Assembly (NCBI GenBank): GCA_016206485.1
Contig: JACQRL010000217.1
Coordinates: 1-33,726 of the forward strand
From: Planctomycetota bacterium
GTDB taxonomy: Bacteria; Planctomycetota; MHYJ01; JACQRL01; SBBU01
Length of the DNA: 33,726 nucleotides
Direction: 5' to 3'
A program made the translations under genes and the position numbers. A model generated the notes under the pieces. That model was not told where the DNA came from, searched no databases, and saw only the letters and a program-made list of their open reading frames with translations. Shown piece by piece: positions 8,407 to 16,539 of the stretch; the stretch's first letter is position 1; each line of letters opens with the position of its first letter.

Positions 8407-9075
8407 GTGTCAATAAATTCAGAAGAAGTTACAAAGCGCTATCTCAATCTCAAAGATGAGATTGAAAATATCAGTATAAAAACAGGAAGAAAAGGGAATA
8501 TCAAGATTGTAGCGATAACAAAATATTTGTCAGATACAGATTTTGCGACATTAAAACAGACTCCAATACGCGAAATTGGAGAAAGCAGGATACAGACTGC
8601 AGCTAAGCGCTTCAATTTATGCAAAGATTTTAAGTGGCATATGGTTGGACATATCCAAACCAATAAAATAAAAGATCTGTTGAATATCTTTAGCGTCGTA
8701 CACTCAGTGGACAGAACTGAATTGGTATCGAAAATTCAGTCTCGACTTAACGATACCGGTAGGCATCTCGAGTCATTCATCCAGGTAAATATTTTTAATG
8801 AACCGCAAAAATCCGGAGTATCTGCAGATAAAGTAGATGAGACTATCTGTTATTCTAGAGAACATTGCAAAAATATTAAACTTGTTGGACTTATGTGCAT
8901 GGCACCATACGATGCAGACGATGAGAAAATCCGCGAAGGTTTTAAGCAGTTAAGAAAGTTGTCAGAACAGCATAAATTACAGGAATTATCAATGGGTATG
9001 TCTAATGATTATAAAATTGCTATTGAAGAAGGTGCCACTATTGTAAGAATAGGTAGATATTTATGGAATCACTGA
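8407..9075 (+). CDS. YggS/PLPBP family pyridoxal phosphate homeostasis protein
   Basis: IVAITKY, EIGESRIQ, WHMVGHIQTNKIKDLL, VHSVDRTEL, QVNIFNEPQKSGV, GLMCMAP, LSMGMSNDYKIAIEEGATIVRIGRYLW. Confidence 0.9.
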   Translation: MSINSEEVTKRYLNLKDEIENISIKTGRKGNIKIVAITKYLSDTDFATLKQTPIREIGESRIQTAAKRFNLCKDFKWHMVGHIQTNKIKDLLNIFSVVHSVDRTELVSKIQSRLNDTGRHLESFIQVNIFNEPQKSGVSADKVDETICYSREHCKNIKLVGLMCMAPYDADDEKIREGFKQLRKLSEQHKLQELSMGMSNDYKIAIEEGATIVRIGRYLWNH

Positions 9076-10580
9076 TACCTCCATTACTTGCTGTAGTCTT
9101 GTGTTTTATTACAAAGAGAGTGCTTATATCGTTACTAGCAGGCATATTGTCTGGGATCGTGATATATTCTTCCCTTGATCCAACTAAACTTGCAGAATCT
9201 TTTTACAACCTCTTACTCGGTTATAACGAAACAACAAATGATTTTTATGGAATCATTGTTGACAGAGATAAACTCCTTATAATTTTTTTCACTCTTGCGT
9301 TGGGGGGAATATCCGGGGTTTTAAGCGCGTCCAGAGGGATGCATGAATTTATTACTCTTATCGGAAGGCGATCAAAAGGAAGGATAAGCGGTCAGATAAT
9401 CTGCTGGTTTGCAGGACTCATAGTGTTTTTTGACGACTATGCCAACTCTCTTATAGTAGGGAACAGTCTCAAACGATTCACAGACAAGGCAGGCATTTCA
9501 CGTCTTAAGCTTGCTTACATAGTTGATTCGACTGCGGCTCCAATTGCAACTCTTGCAATTATTTCAACATGGGTAGGTTATAAAATTGGAATTTTAAACG
9601 ATTCGCTTCAAGCAGTAGGGAGTAATATCAGTGGATTCGAATTATTTCTGATGACTATACCATATTCGTTCTACAGTATATATGCACTGATTTTCATATT
9701 AGTAATTGCAATCTTAAACAGAGATTTCGGTCCAATGTATAAATACGAAATAGATCAATTAAAAATTAAGAATTCTGAAACAAATAACGTAGAAATAAAT
9801 AAAAAATGCGTACTAATTTTTCTTCCAATAATAATTACCCTTCTTTCCACGCTGGTTGGTTTGTACATAGATGGACACATAAATAACAATAATGAAACTC
9901 AATTGTGGAAGATCATTTCTGCTGCAGATACATTTAAAATCTTCGCGTATGCAGGAGGAGCAGGACTACTTCTGACAGTATTCATGAATTGGGCATTAAA
10001 ATATGATAATATGCGTGTTACTGCAGCTTTTGCTGTAAGAGGAATCATTGTGCTTCTTCCTGCTGTTTCTATTCTGATAGCAGCCTGGGGCATCCAAAAA
10101 GTTTGTGAGCTTGTTGGAACAACAGAATTTATCAAAACATATGCGACAGAGAGTGTACCTGTGATATTTCTGCCCACAATAATGTTTATACTTTCGGCTG
10201 TTACTTCATTTACAATTGGGACGAGCTGGGGAACTATGGCAATATGCACTCCACTTGCAATTTCAACAGCGTGGGGATTGACTCCTGATGAATCACTTCG
10301 CATAGCAACGGTGGGAGCAGTGCTTAGCGGATCAATCTTTGGAGATCATTGTTCCCCGATTTCGGATACTACGATTCTCAGCTCTATGGCTTGTGATGTT
10401 GCCGTTATGGATCACACAAAAACCCAAATTTTATATGGCATTGTGTGCGCTGTTTGTGCGATCTTATTTGGCCATCTCTTGACGAGCTTTGGAATTTCAC
10501 CTTATATCTGCTATCTTATCGGTATTCCATTCTTGATTGCAACAGTTCGAGTGATCGGGAAAAAGGTAGAACTTAAATAA
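9063..10580 (+). CDS. NhaC-family Na+/H+ antiporter-like transporter
   Basis: Multi-TM protein with IVFFDDYANSLIVGNSLKRFTDKAGISRLKLAYIVDSTAAPIAT and GSIFGDHCSPISDTTILSSMA motifs. Confidence 0.87.
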   Translation: MESLIPPLLAVVLCFITKRVLISLLAGILSGIVIYSSLDPTKLAESFYNLLLGYNETTNDFYGIIVDRDKLLIIFFTLALGGISGVLSASRGMHEFITLIGRRSKGRISGQIICWFAGLIVFFDDYANSLIVGNSLKRFTDKAGISRLKLAYIVDSTAAPIATLAIISTWVGYKIGILNDSLQAVGSNISGFELFLMTIPYSFYSIYALIFILVIAILNRDFGPMYKYEIDQLKIKNSETNNVEINKKCVLIFLPIIITLLSTLVGLYIDGHINNNNETQLWKIISAADTFKIFAYAGGAGLLLTVFMNWALKYDNMRVTAAFAVRGIIVLLPAVSILIAAWGIQKVCELVGTTEFIKTYATESVPVIFLPTIMFILSAVTSFTIGTSWGTMAICTPLAISTAWGLTPDESLRIATVGAVLSGSIFGDHCSPISDTTILSSMACDVAVMDHTKTQILYGIVCAVCAILFGHLLTSFGISPYICYLIGIPFLIATVRVIGKKVELK

Positions 10581-10602
10581 TCTTTCGTACAATACACAAT
10601 CT

Positions 10603-11682
10603 ATGAAAAAAAGAGCTTTAGTCGGAATGTCAGGCGGAATCGACTCTTCTGTAGCCGCATATTTGCTAAAAAAACAAGGTTATGATGTTATCGGGGTATT
10701 TATGAGAAATGGAGTCGAGGTTGAGGCATCTAATCAAAAATCCTGCTGTTCTGTTGATGATGCCTATGACGCAAGGAGAGTTGCTGACATGCTAGGGATT
10801 CCATTCTATTCGGTTAATCTTAAGAAACAGTTTAAATCAATAATTAACTACTTTGTAAGCGAATACGATAAGGGAAGAACACCAAATCCATGTGCAATGT
10901 GTAATAGATATATTAAATTTGGGGAAATATTCAGGTATGCAGAGACATTAAAATGTGATTATGTCGCTACCGGACACTATGCAAGAATACAAGATAATAA
11001 AGGAACTGCACAACTTTTAAAAGGGATAGATAATAAGAAGGATCAAAGCTATTTTTTATTTGATATCGATCGAACAAAACTCGGCAGAATACTAATGCCG
11101 ATCGGAGATTATACTAAAAGTGAGGTTAGGCAGATCGCTGAAAGAGAAAAGATTCCGGTTGTAAACAAGCCGGAAAGCCAGCAGATTTGTTTTGTTCCCA
11201 GCAATGATTATAGAAATCTACTAAAAACCGAAGCTATTCGTCTGCTGGAAGGACCAATTAAAACTACTGGTGGACGCACTGTCGGAAAGCACAATGGGTA
11301 TCAATTCTACACAATAGGACAGAGGGAAGGACTTGGTGTGAGTTTAGGAGAACCGATGTATGTTGTGAATATTGTACCTGAAGAAAATCTCATTGTAATT
11401 GGAAATAACGATGATCTCCTTGAAAAAAATGCCATCGTCAGACAAATCAATTGGTTGAAGGAGATGCCGCAAAAGTTTGATTGTTTTGTCCAAATACGCT
11501 ACAACAGTGAACCAGAACCTGCAGTAATTGAGCAGACAAATATCGACTCCTGCATTGTCAGTTTTAAGAACAATGTCAGGGCTGTCACACCGGGGCAAGC
11601 GGCAGTCTTTTACAGTGATCAAGTTGTGCTTGGCGGAGGATGGATAGAAAAATCAAGGTTCAAATCTACAGAAAAGTCGTAA
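10603..11682 (+). CDS. mnmA: tRNA 2-thiouridine synthase MnmA
   Basis: ALVGMSGGIDSSVAAYLLKKQGYDVIGVFMR (PP-loop), GRTPNPCAMCNRYIKFG, YVATGHYARI, DQSYFLF, SQQICFVPSNDYR, YTIGQREGLG. Confidence 0.95.
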   Translation: MKKRALVGMSGGIDSSVAAYLLKKQGYDVIGVFMRNGVEVEASNQKSCCSVDDAYDARRVADMLGIPFYSVNLKKQFKSIINYFVSEYDKGRTPNPCAMCNRYIKFGEIFRYAETLKCDYVATGHYARIQDNKGTAQLLKGIDNKKDQSYFLFDIDRTKLGRILMPIGDYTKSEVRQIAEREKIPVVNKPESQQICFVPSNDYRNLLKTEAIRLLEGPIKTTGGRTVGKHNGYQFYTIGQREGLGVSLGEPMYVVNIVPEENLIVIGNNDDLLEKNAIVRQINWLKEMPQKFDCFVQIRYNSEPEPAVIEQTNIDSCIVSFKNNVRAVTPGQAAVFYSDQVVLGGGWIEKSRFKSTEKS

Positions 11683-12898
11683 ACTGAAATCCGAATTTGT
11701 CTCCCATTCTAACGGCGTGTCCCATTGCTTTATGCTTTCCATTAACGTATGCCTTAAGTTCGGCATCAACATTTTTCTCAAACCTAATTACATCGCCCTC
11801 TGACAAAGTGCTGATTTCTTTGAATTCAATCTGCTTGTTTGCGATCTCAACTGAGAGAGAAAACTCGACTCCATTTGCTATATCGCTTACTTCCTTTTCA
11901 TCGCTATTTTCTATTTTTACAAAGTCTTTGTCTTTTGCATCAAGCAACTTTCCCATTATTTTTACAGCTTTCTGACCCTTTCCAACCTCACCTAACTGTC
12001 CCTTAAATTTTCTTTTTCCTTGAACGGAAACTGTGACTGAATTTTTCGTGCCATTTTCGAGTCTCAGAACAGTTCCAGATTTGATGGCAATGAGATCTTT
12101 TACTGTCATTGGATATTCGCCAATATAACAATTAAGATTGAAGTATGTATTTTCAAAAATTTTAGTTGTTACCTGTCTTGTTTTTGAAGTAAATGGCGTG
12201 GACGATCCAGAAACCTGAGAAAGAAGTCTATAAACAATTTCAAGAGGAATTGCAATACTAATCAGTCCCTTACTTTTTGCAGTTATAAATTCATACGATA
12301 CTGATATTACAGGTTCAGTGGCAGTGAGTATGCTTATAAATCTGGGGTTTGCCTCTCTGGATGAAATATTATATTTCGCGAAATAGCCTGCTTTTGTACT
12401 TTCTGTCATAGTCTGCATCAACCTGTCTAACACACGATCTGCTACATCCCATTCAATATCAGTCAGGGGTCTTTCGACGAGGTCGGCAACTTCTTTGGAT
12501 GAACCCAGTATTCTTTCAATCATTGGAAAGACAGATCCTGTGCTAAACTCAACTATTGTTGAAACATGAAACCCCTCCACATCAAGTACATAGAGACAGG
12601 TAGGAACAGGAAGAGATTTCAGGAACTCCTCATAGTTAAGCTGCTCAACTGCAACAAGCTTGCATTCAACCATTATCTTTAAAAATGACTGAAAATTTGC
12701 CCTGATAAATTTGGAAGTCGATTCAAAAACATTCTTCAATGCCGCAAGCTGTTGATGCGTCAGTTTATGCGGTTTTTTAAAATCATACGATACGACTTTC
12801 TTCTTGTCTTTGACCTCAGCTGGTTTAACATCCTGTTCCCCAAGCGTCTTTAGAAGTTCATCTATCTCCTTCTGAGACAGGATTTTTTCTTCACCCAT
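11666..12898 (-). CDS. fliM: Flagellar motor switch FliM with additional C-terminal FliN/SpoA-like domain
   Basis: N-terminal LSQKEIDELLKTLG; FliM middle domain; first SpoA (NCYIGEYPMTVKDLIAIKSGTVLRLE) and second SpoA (FSLSVEIANKQIEFKEISTLSEGDVIRFEKNVDAELKAYVNGKHKAMGHAVRMGDKFGFQF). Confidence 0.87.
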   Translation of the reverse strand: MGEEKILSQKEIDELLKTLGEQDVKPAEVKDKKKVVSYDFKKPHKLTHQQLAALKNVFESTSKFIRANFQSFLKIMVECKLVAVEQLNYEEFLKSLPVPTCLYVLDVEGFHVSTIVEFSTGSVFPMIERILGSSKEVADLVERPLTDIEWDVADRVLDRLMQTMTESTKAGYFAKYNISSREANPRFISILTATEPVISVSYEFITAKSKGLISIAIPLEIVYRLLSQVSGSSTPFTSKTRQVTTKIFENTYFNLNCYIGEYPMTVKDLIAIKSGTVLRLENGTKNSVTVSVQGKRKFKGQLGEVGKGQKAVKIMGKLLDAKDKDFVKIENSDEKEVSDIANGVEFSLSVEIANKQIEFKEISTLSEGDVIRFEKNVDAELKAYVNGKHKAMGHAVRMGDKFGFQFTTFL

Positions 12899-13847
12899 TC
12901 TTCTTTGAAAAAAGATTTCCCTTATTCGACTGGTACCATTCCTTCCACTTATTTATTGAATTCGCATTGCGTTTCGAATCAAGCCTGTAATCATATTCAA
13001 AGGAATCTCCCCCAGTTATTTTTTTGAGTGAAACAATTGCAAAGAATTTATGATCATCTGCTTCGCTCGAAAGAAGCTCGATAAAAAGAACTGCTCCAAA
13101 TTCATTCCTACATTCGGTCAGCGCATCACCCAGCTGAGTTTTAAGAGCCTCTTCAACATTTTTAAAGGCAATCTCTTCAAGTATTTTTGACAGCTGGTAA
13201 TCCTTAGTTTTTGAAACGATATCGATAATCAATGTTCTAAGAATCAGATCTTCAAGATTGTTCTTCAACCCAAATGTTATCTTATCAGGCGGCAGCATAG
13301 AGACTAATTTTTTCAATTTATCTATATAGCCCCAGTCAGTAACATTGGTTTTCATTTCTTCCAGTAAATAAGGAAGAATAATGTCCGCCTTTTCTTTGTA
13401 CTTTTCTGACACCGATTTTATCGATTTTATATCATCCTGGCCTGCAGATCTAATTTTAGCCATTTCCTGCAATAGATCCGGAAGAATACTTTTTATGTCA
13501 AAATCAGTAGCCGTTTTAGATGTGCCTTCCAACTTTAAAGTTCTTTTTTCGAGATCTACATAGCTGTTCCTGAGCGATTGAAGCTCCAATTTAAAAGAAT
13601 GTATTTGTGTAAGTAAAGTTTTGACAGAATCTGCCAGTTTGCCTATCTGTTCCTGAGCGATTTCCTGCTGTGTCATAAGTTTTGAAATCTGATGAGTATG
13701 TTCCTGCACTTCAACACTTAAATCCTGCTCATTGGATGCGCATCCAATGAGAAGCTGGATAATAAGGACAACAACAGATGCTTTTAAAACAAGAGATGAA
13801 TCTCGCAACATACATTTCAAATTATATAACAATTTACATTTCCTCAT
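12891..13847 (-). CDS. Putative lipoprotein with coiled-coil and helical repeat-like region
   Basis: Lipobox-like LLIGC after a hydrophobic segment (alternative start MLRDSS at 13811), coiled coil, then helical region. Overlaps the fliM start. Confidence 0.75.
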   Translation of the reverse strand: MRKCKLLYNLKCMLRDSSLVLKASVVVLIIQLLIGCASNEQDLSVEVQEHTHQISKLMTQQEIAQEQIGKLADSVKTLLTQIHSFKLELQSLRNSYVDLEKRTLKLEGTSKTATDFDIKSILPDLLQEMAKIRSAGQDDIKSIKSVSEKYKEKADIILPYLLEEMKTNVTDWGYIDKLKKLVSMLPPDKITFGLKNNLEDLILRTLIIDIVSKTKDYQLSKILEEIAFKNVEEALKTQLGDALTECRNEFGAVLFIELLSSEADDHKFFAIVSLKKITGGDSFEYDYRLDSKRNANSINKWKEWYQSNKGNLFSKKNG

Positions 13848-13849
13848 AT

Positions 13850-14863
13850 TTAAAAGACGATTTCTACGTTTGCATCCCTACCTTTATTTTTCGTCACTTC
13901 CCCTACTATAGAGCAATTGAACCCCTCTCTTTCTATATATTTTTCAACTTCCAGTACAACACCGCTTTCCACTATAAACATAAAACCCACTCCCATATTA
14001 AATGTCGAGATCATTTCACTAATATCAATATTGCAAGTGCTGATTACATATTTAAATATCGGGCTGACGTTCCAGCTGCCGTAATAAACAACTCCTTTAA
14101 GCGACAGTGGAATAACTCTGGATAAATTTTTATATATTGATCCTCCGGTTATATTTGCGCCTGTTCTTAGCGACTTACCAAATTTTGAAGCAAGTTTAAG
14201 CACCAATTTTGAATAAATGAATGTCGGGGTAAGCAGTTCATTAATGATAGGTTTTCCATTGATTTTATCTGACATTTTAATCAGTCCGCTATGCACTGCT
14301 TTTCTTATGAGTGTAAAACCATTAGAATGTAATCCACTGGATGCAACGCCAATGATTTTATCTCCATATTTCACGTTAGCGCTTATCATGAGTTTGTTTC
14401 GCTCAGCGATTCCGACTACAAAACCTGCCAGATCAACGTCATTATCTTCAGATGGAGATCTGTCAAAAACCGGATGTATCGCAGTTTCTCCACCCACCAG
14501 CCGCATATCACAATATTCACAAGCCTTTTTGATACTTTTGATAATTTTGAGAAAAATTTGTCCAGATATTCTCCGAGTTGAATAATAATCCATGAAAAAA
14601 AGAGGTCTTGCCCCACACGTTGCTATATCGTTTACATTCATAGCAACAAGATCTTGTCCAATCCCGGACAAAATATTGTATTTAAGCGCGAGCCAAATTT
14701 TAGTTCCAACACCATCTGTAGATGATATCAAAACCGGATTCTGGTAACGCTTCTTAACACTTGAAAGATCAATTACAGATGCAAAGCCCCACTCAGGATT
14801 AATTTTCCTTGTTAATGAGTAGATCTGCTTTCTGTTTATTCCACTTTTTGAATAAGTGAGCAT
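13850..14863 (-). CDS. purM: Phosphoribosylformylglycinamidine cyclo-ligase (AIR synthase)
   Basis: SSTDGVGTKIWLAL, GQDLVAMNVNDIATCGARPLFFMDYY, LVGGETAIHP, GVASSGLHSNGFTLIRK, GANITGGSIYKNLSRVIP, MGVGFMFIV. Confidence 0.95.
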   Translation of the reverse strand: MLTYSKSGINRKQIYSLTRKINPEWGFASVIDLSSVKKRYQNPVLISSTDGVGTKIWLALKYNILSGIGQDLVAMNVNDIATCGARPLFFMDYYSTRRISGQIFLKIIKSIKKACEYCDMRLVGGETAIHPVFDRSPSEDNDVDLAGFVVGIAERNKLMISANVKYGDKIIGVASSGLHSNGFTLIRKAVHSGLIKMSDKINGKPIINELLTPTFIYSKLVLKLASKFGKSLRTGANITGGSIYKNLSRVIPLSLKGVVYYGSWNVSPIFKYVISTCNIDISEMISTFNMGVGFMFIVESGVVLEVEKYIEREGFNCSIVGEVTKNKGRDANVEIVF

Positions 14864-14870
14864 TTATTTT

Positions 14871-16235
14871 TTAAAATTTGAACTTAGCCGGTTCATCTTC
14901 CGGAATAACAGGATATTTGTTATCCCAGCAGGCAAAACAAGATTTAGTCTTAATAACCTTCTTCATTCCATCAAGCGACAAATAACGCAAAGAGTCCGCG
15001 CAAACATACTTTGCAATCTCATCGAGAGATTTTGTATTTGCAATGAGCTCATTAGGATCAGGAAAATCTATACCGTATACGCATGGATACTTGATAGGAG
15101 GGCATGAGATCCTGAGGTGAATTTCCTTCGCGCCGCTCTCTCTTAAAAGATTTACTCTGTTTTTAACAGTATTCCCTCTGACGATTGAATCATCAACAAC
15201 TATTATTTTTTTCCCTTTAACGACGCTTTTAATTGGGCTGAGTTTTATTCTTATATCTAATTCTCTTTTTATGGATGATGGTTCTATAAACGTCCTGCCA
15301 ACGTAATGATTTCGAATGAAACAAAATTCAAATGGTATTCCTGCCTCGGTTGAATATCCTAAAGCAGCTGCATTACCTGAGTCGGGAACACTTGTAACAA
15401 TATCTGCAGCTACAGGTGATTCCCTTGCAAGCTCCATTCCCAGCTCTTTTCTCACATCATTGACGGTAATTCCATTAAAGTGGCTATCAGGTCTGGCAAA
15501 ATACACATATTCGAATCCGCAAAAGGAAAGTTTTGGTTTTGAATATTTCAAACTGGATAGGCCCTTTTTATCGATACAAATCATCTCTCCGGGTTCCAAA
15601 TCCCTTACAAATTTGAATCCGGTCACATCTAATGCGCATGGCTCAGAAGAAAGCGCATATGACTTATCAAGTTCGCCAAGACACAAAGGCCTGAATCCGT
15701 TTGGATCTCTTAAAGCTATGAGCTGTTCATTTGTCATTATAATAAGAGAAAATGATCCTTTGATTATCTTAAGAGCGCTTTTCAGGGCAGAAAAGGCATT
15801 TTCTTTTCTAAGAGATGCCACTATCCAGAGTATTAGTTCTGTATCGCTTTTCGAATGGAAAATTACAGGGGCGATATACCCTTTTTTGTCAAAATATTCA
15901 CCGCGCAGCTTCAGCGAATTAGTAAGGTTACCATTGTGTGCGATTGAGATCTGTCCGTATGGAGTATCAGCTACAATGGGTTGGGCATTGATTATATCGC
16001 TTCCGCCTGTCGTTGAATATCGCGTATGTCCTATACAAAAACTCGATTGAACTTTGAACTGATTGTCCTCGAGTACATCCTGCACCAAACCTCTCTTGAT
16101 GCTGCGACTTATTTTCCCACCGTTTCGAAAGGCAATCCCCACGCTCTCCTGACCCCGGTGTTGCAGTGCATACAAACCGAGCTTAGTGAGCTCAACTGCT
16201 TCCTTATGATTATATACACCAAATATTCCGCACAT
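14871..16235 (-). CDS. purF: Amidophosphoribosyltransferase
   Basis: Start trimmed to MCGIFGVYNH (catalytic Cys2); LQHRGQESVGIAF, IGHTRYSTTGGSDIINAQP, VTSVPDSGNAAALGYS, KIIVVDDSIVRGNTV. Confidence 0.95.
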   Translation of the reverse strand: MCGIFGVYNHKEAVELTKLGLYALQHRGQESVGIAFRNGGKISRSIKRGLVQDVLEDNQFKVQSSFCIGHTRYSTTGGSDIINAQPIVADTPYGQISIAHNGNLTNSLKLRGEYFDKKGYIAPVIFHSKSDTELILWIVASLRKENAFSALKSALKIIKGSFSLIIMTNEQLIALRDPNGFRPLCLGELDKSYALSSEPCALDVTGFKFVRDLEPGEMICIDKKGLSSLKYSKPKLSFCGFEYVYFARPDSHFNGITVNDVRKELGMELARESPVAADIVTSVPDSGNAAALGYSTEAGIPFEFCFIRNHYVGRTFIEPSSIKRELDIRIKLSPIKSVVKGKKIIVVDDSIVRGNTVKNRVNLLRESGAKEIHLRISCPPIKYPCVYGIDFPDPNELIANTKSLDEIAKYVCADSLRYLSLDGMKKVIKTKSCFACWDNKYPVIPEDEPAKFKF

Positions 16236-16325
16236 GTAAGTACCAATTCTTCCACATATTATCAGGATTGCAAGAGTTATCCTGTTTTTGATATATACAA
16301 TCAATAATGTTTCGGTAGATCTACT

Positions 16326-16508
16326 TCAAGGATTCTTGCAAACAGAATATGAAATTGCGTATACAAGAATTATAATAGCCAAAGCGATATACAAAATAGT
16401 GTGGTTCGAGAACAGTACAGTTGTGTTGTAAAGAACTAAAAGCGAAACAGCGAGCATCATAAACGATGTCAAAAGATTTGCAAGAAAGCTTTTCCCCTTT
16501 GCAAACAA
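16326..16508 (-). CDS. Small two-TM membrane protein
   Basis: 60 aa ORF (TTG start) with two hydrophobic segments, filling the gap between purF and the propeller genes in the same orientation. Confidence 0.5.
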   Translation of the reverse strand: MFAKGKSFLANLLTSFMMLAVSLLVLYNTTVLFSNHTILYIALAIIILVYAISYSVCKNP

Positions 16509-16539
16509 ATATATATACGGTGTGAAAACAAGTAAAAGT

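Noticed and set aside
9899-10303. 134-aa minus-strand ORF
   Set aside because: Antisense to the NhaC-like gene; shadow frame.
13778-14125. 115-aa plus-strand ORF
   Set aside because: Lies opposite the purM/lipoprotein junction; no motif and no plausible start signal.
15316-16050. 244-aa plus-strand ORF
   Set aside because: Antisense to purF, which is clearly coding; composition is that of a shadow frame.
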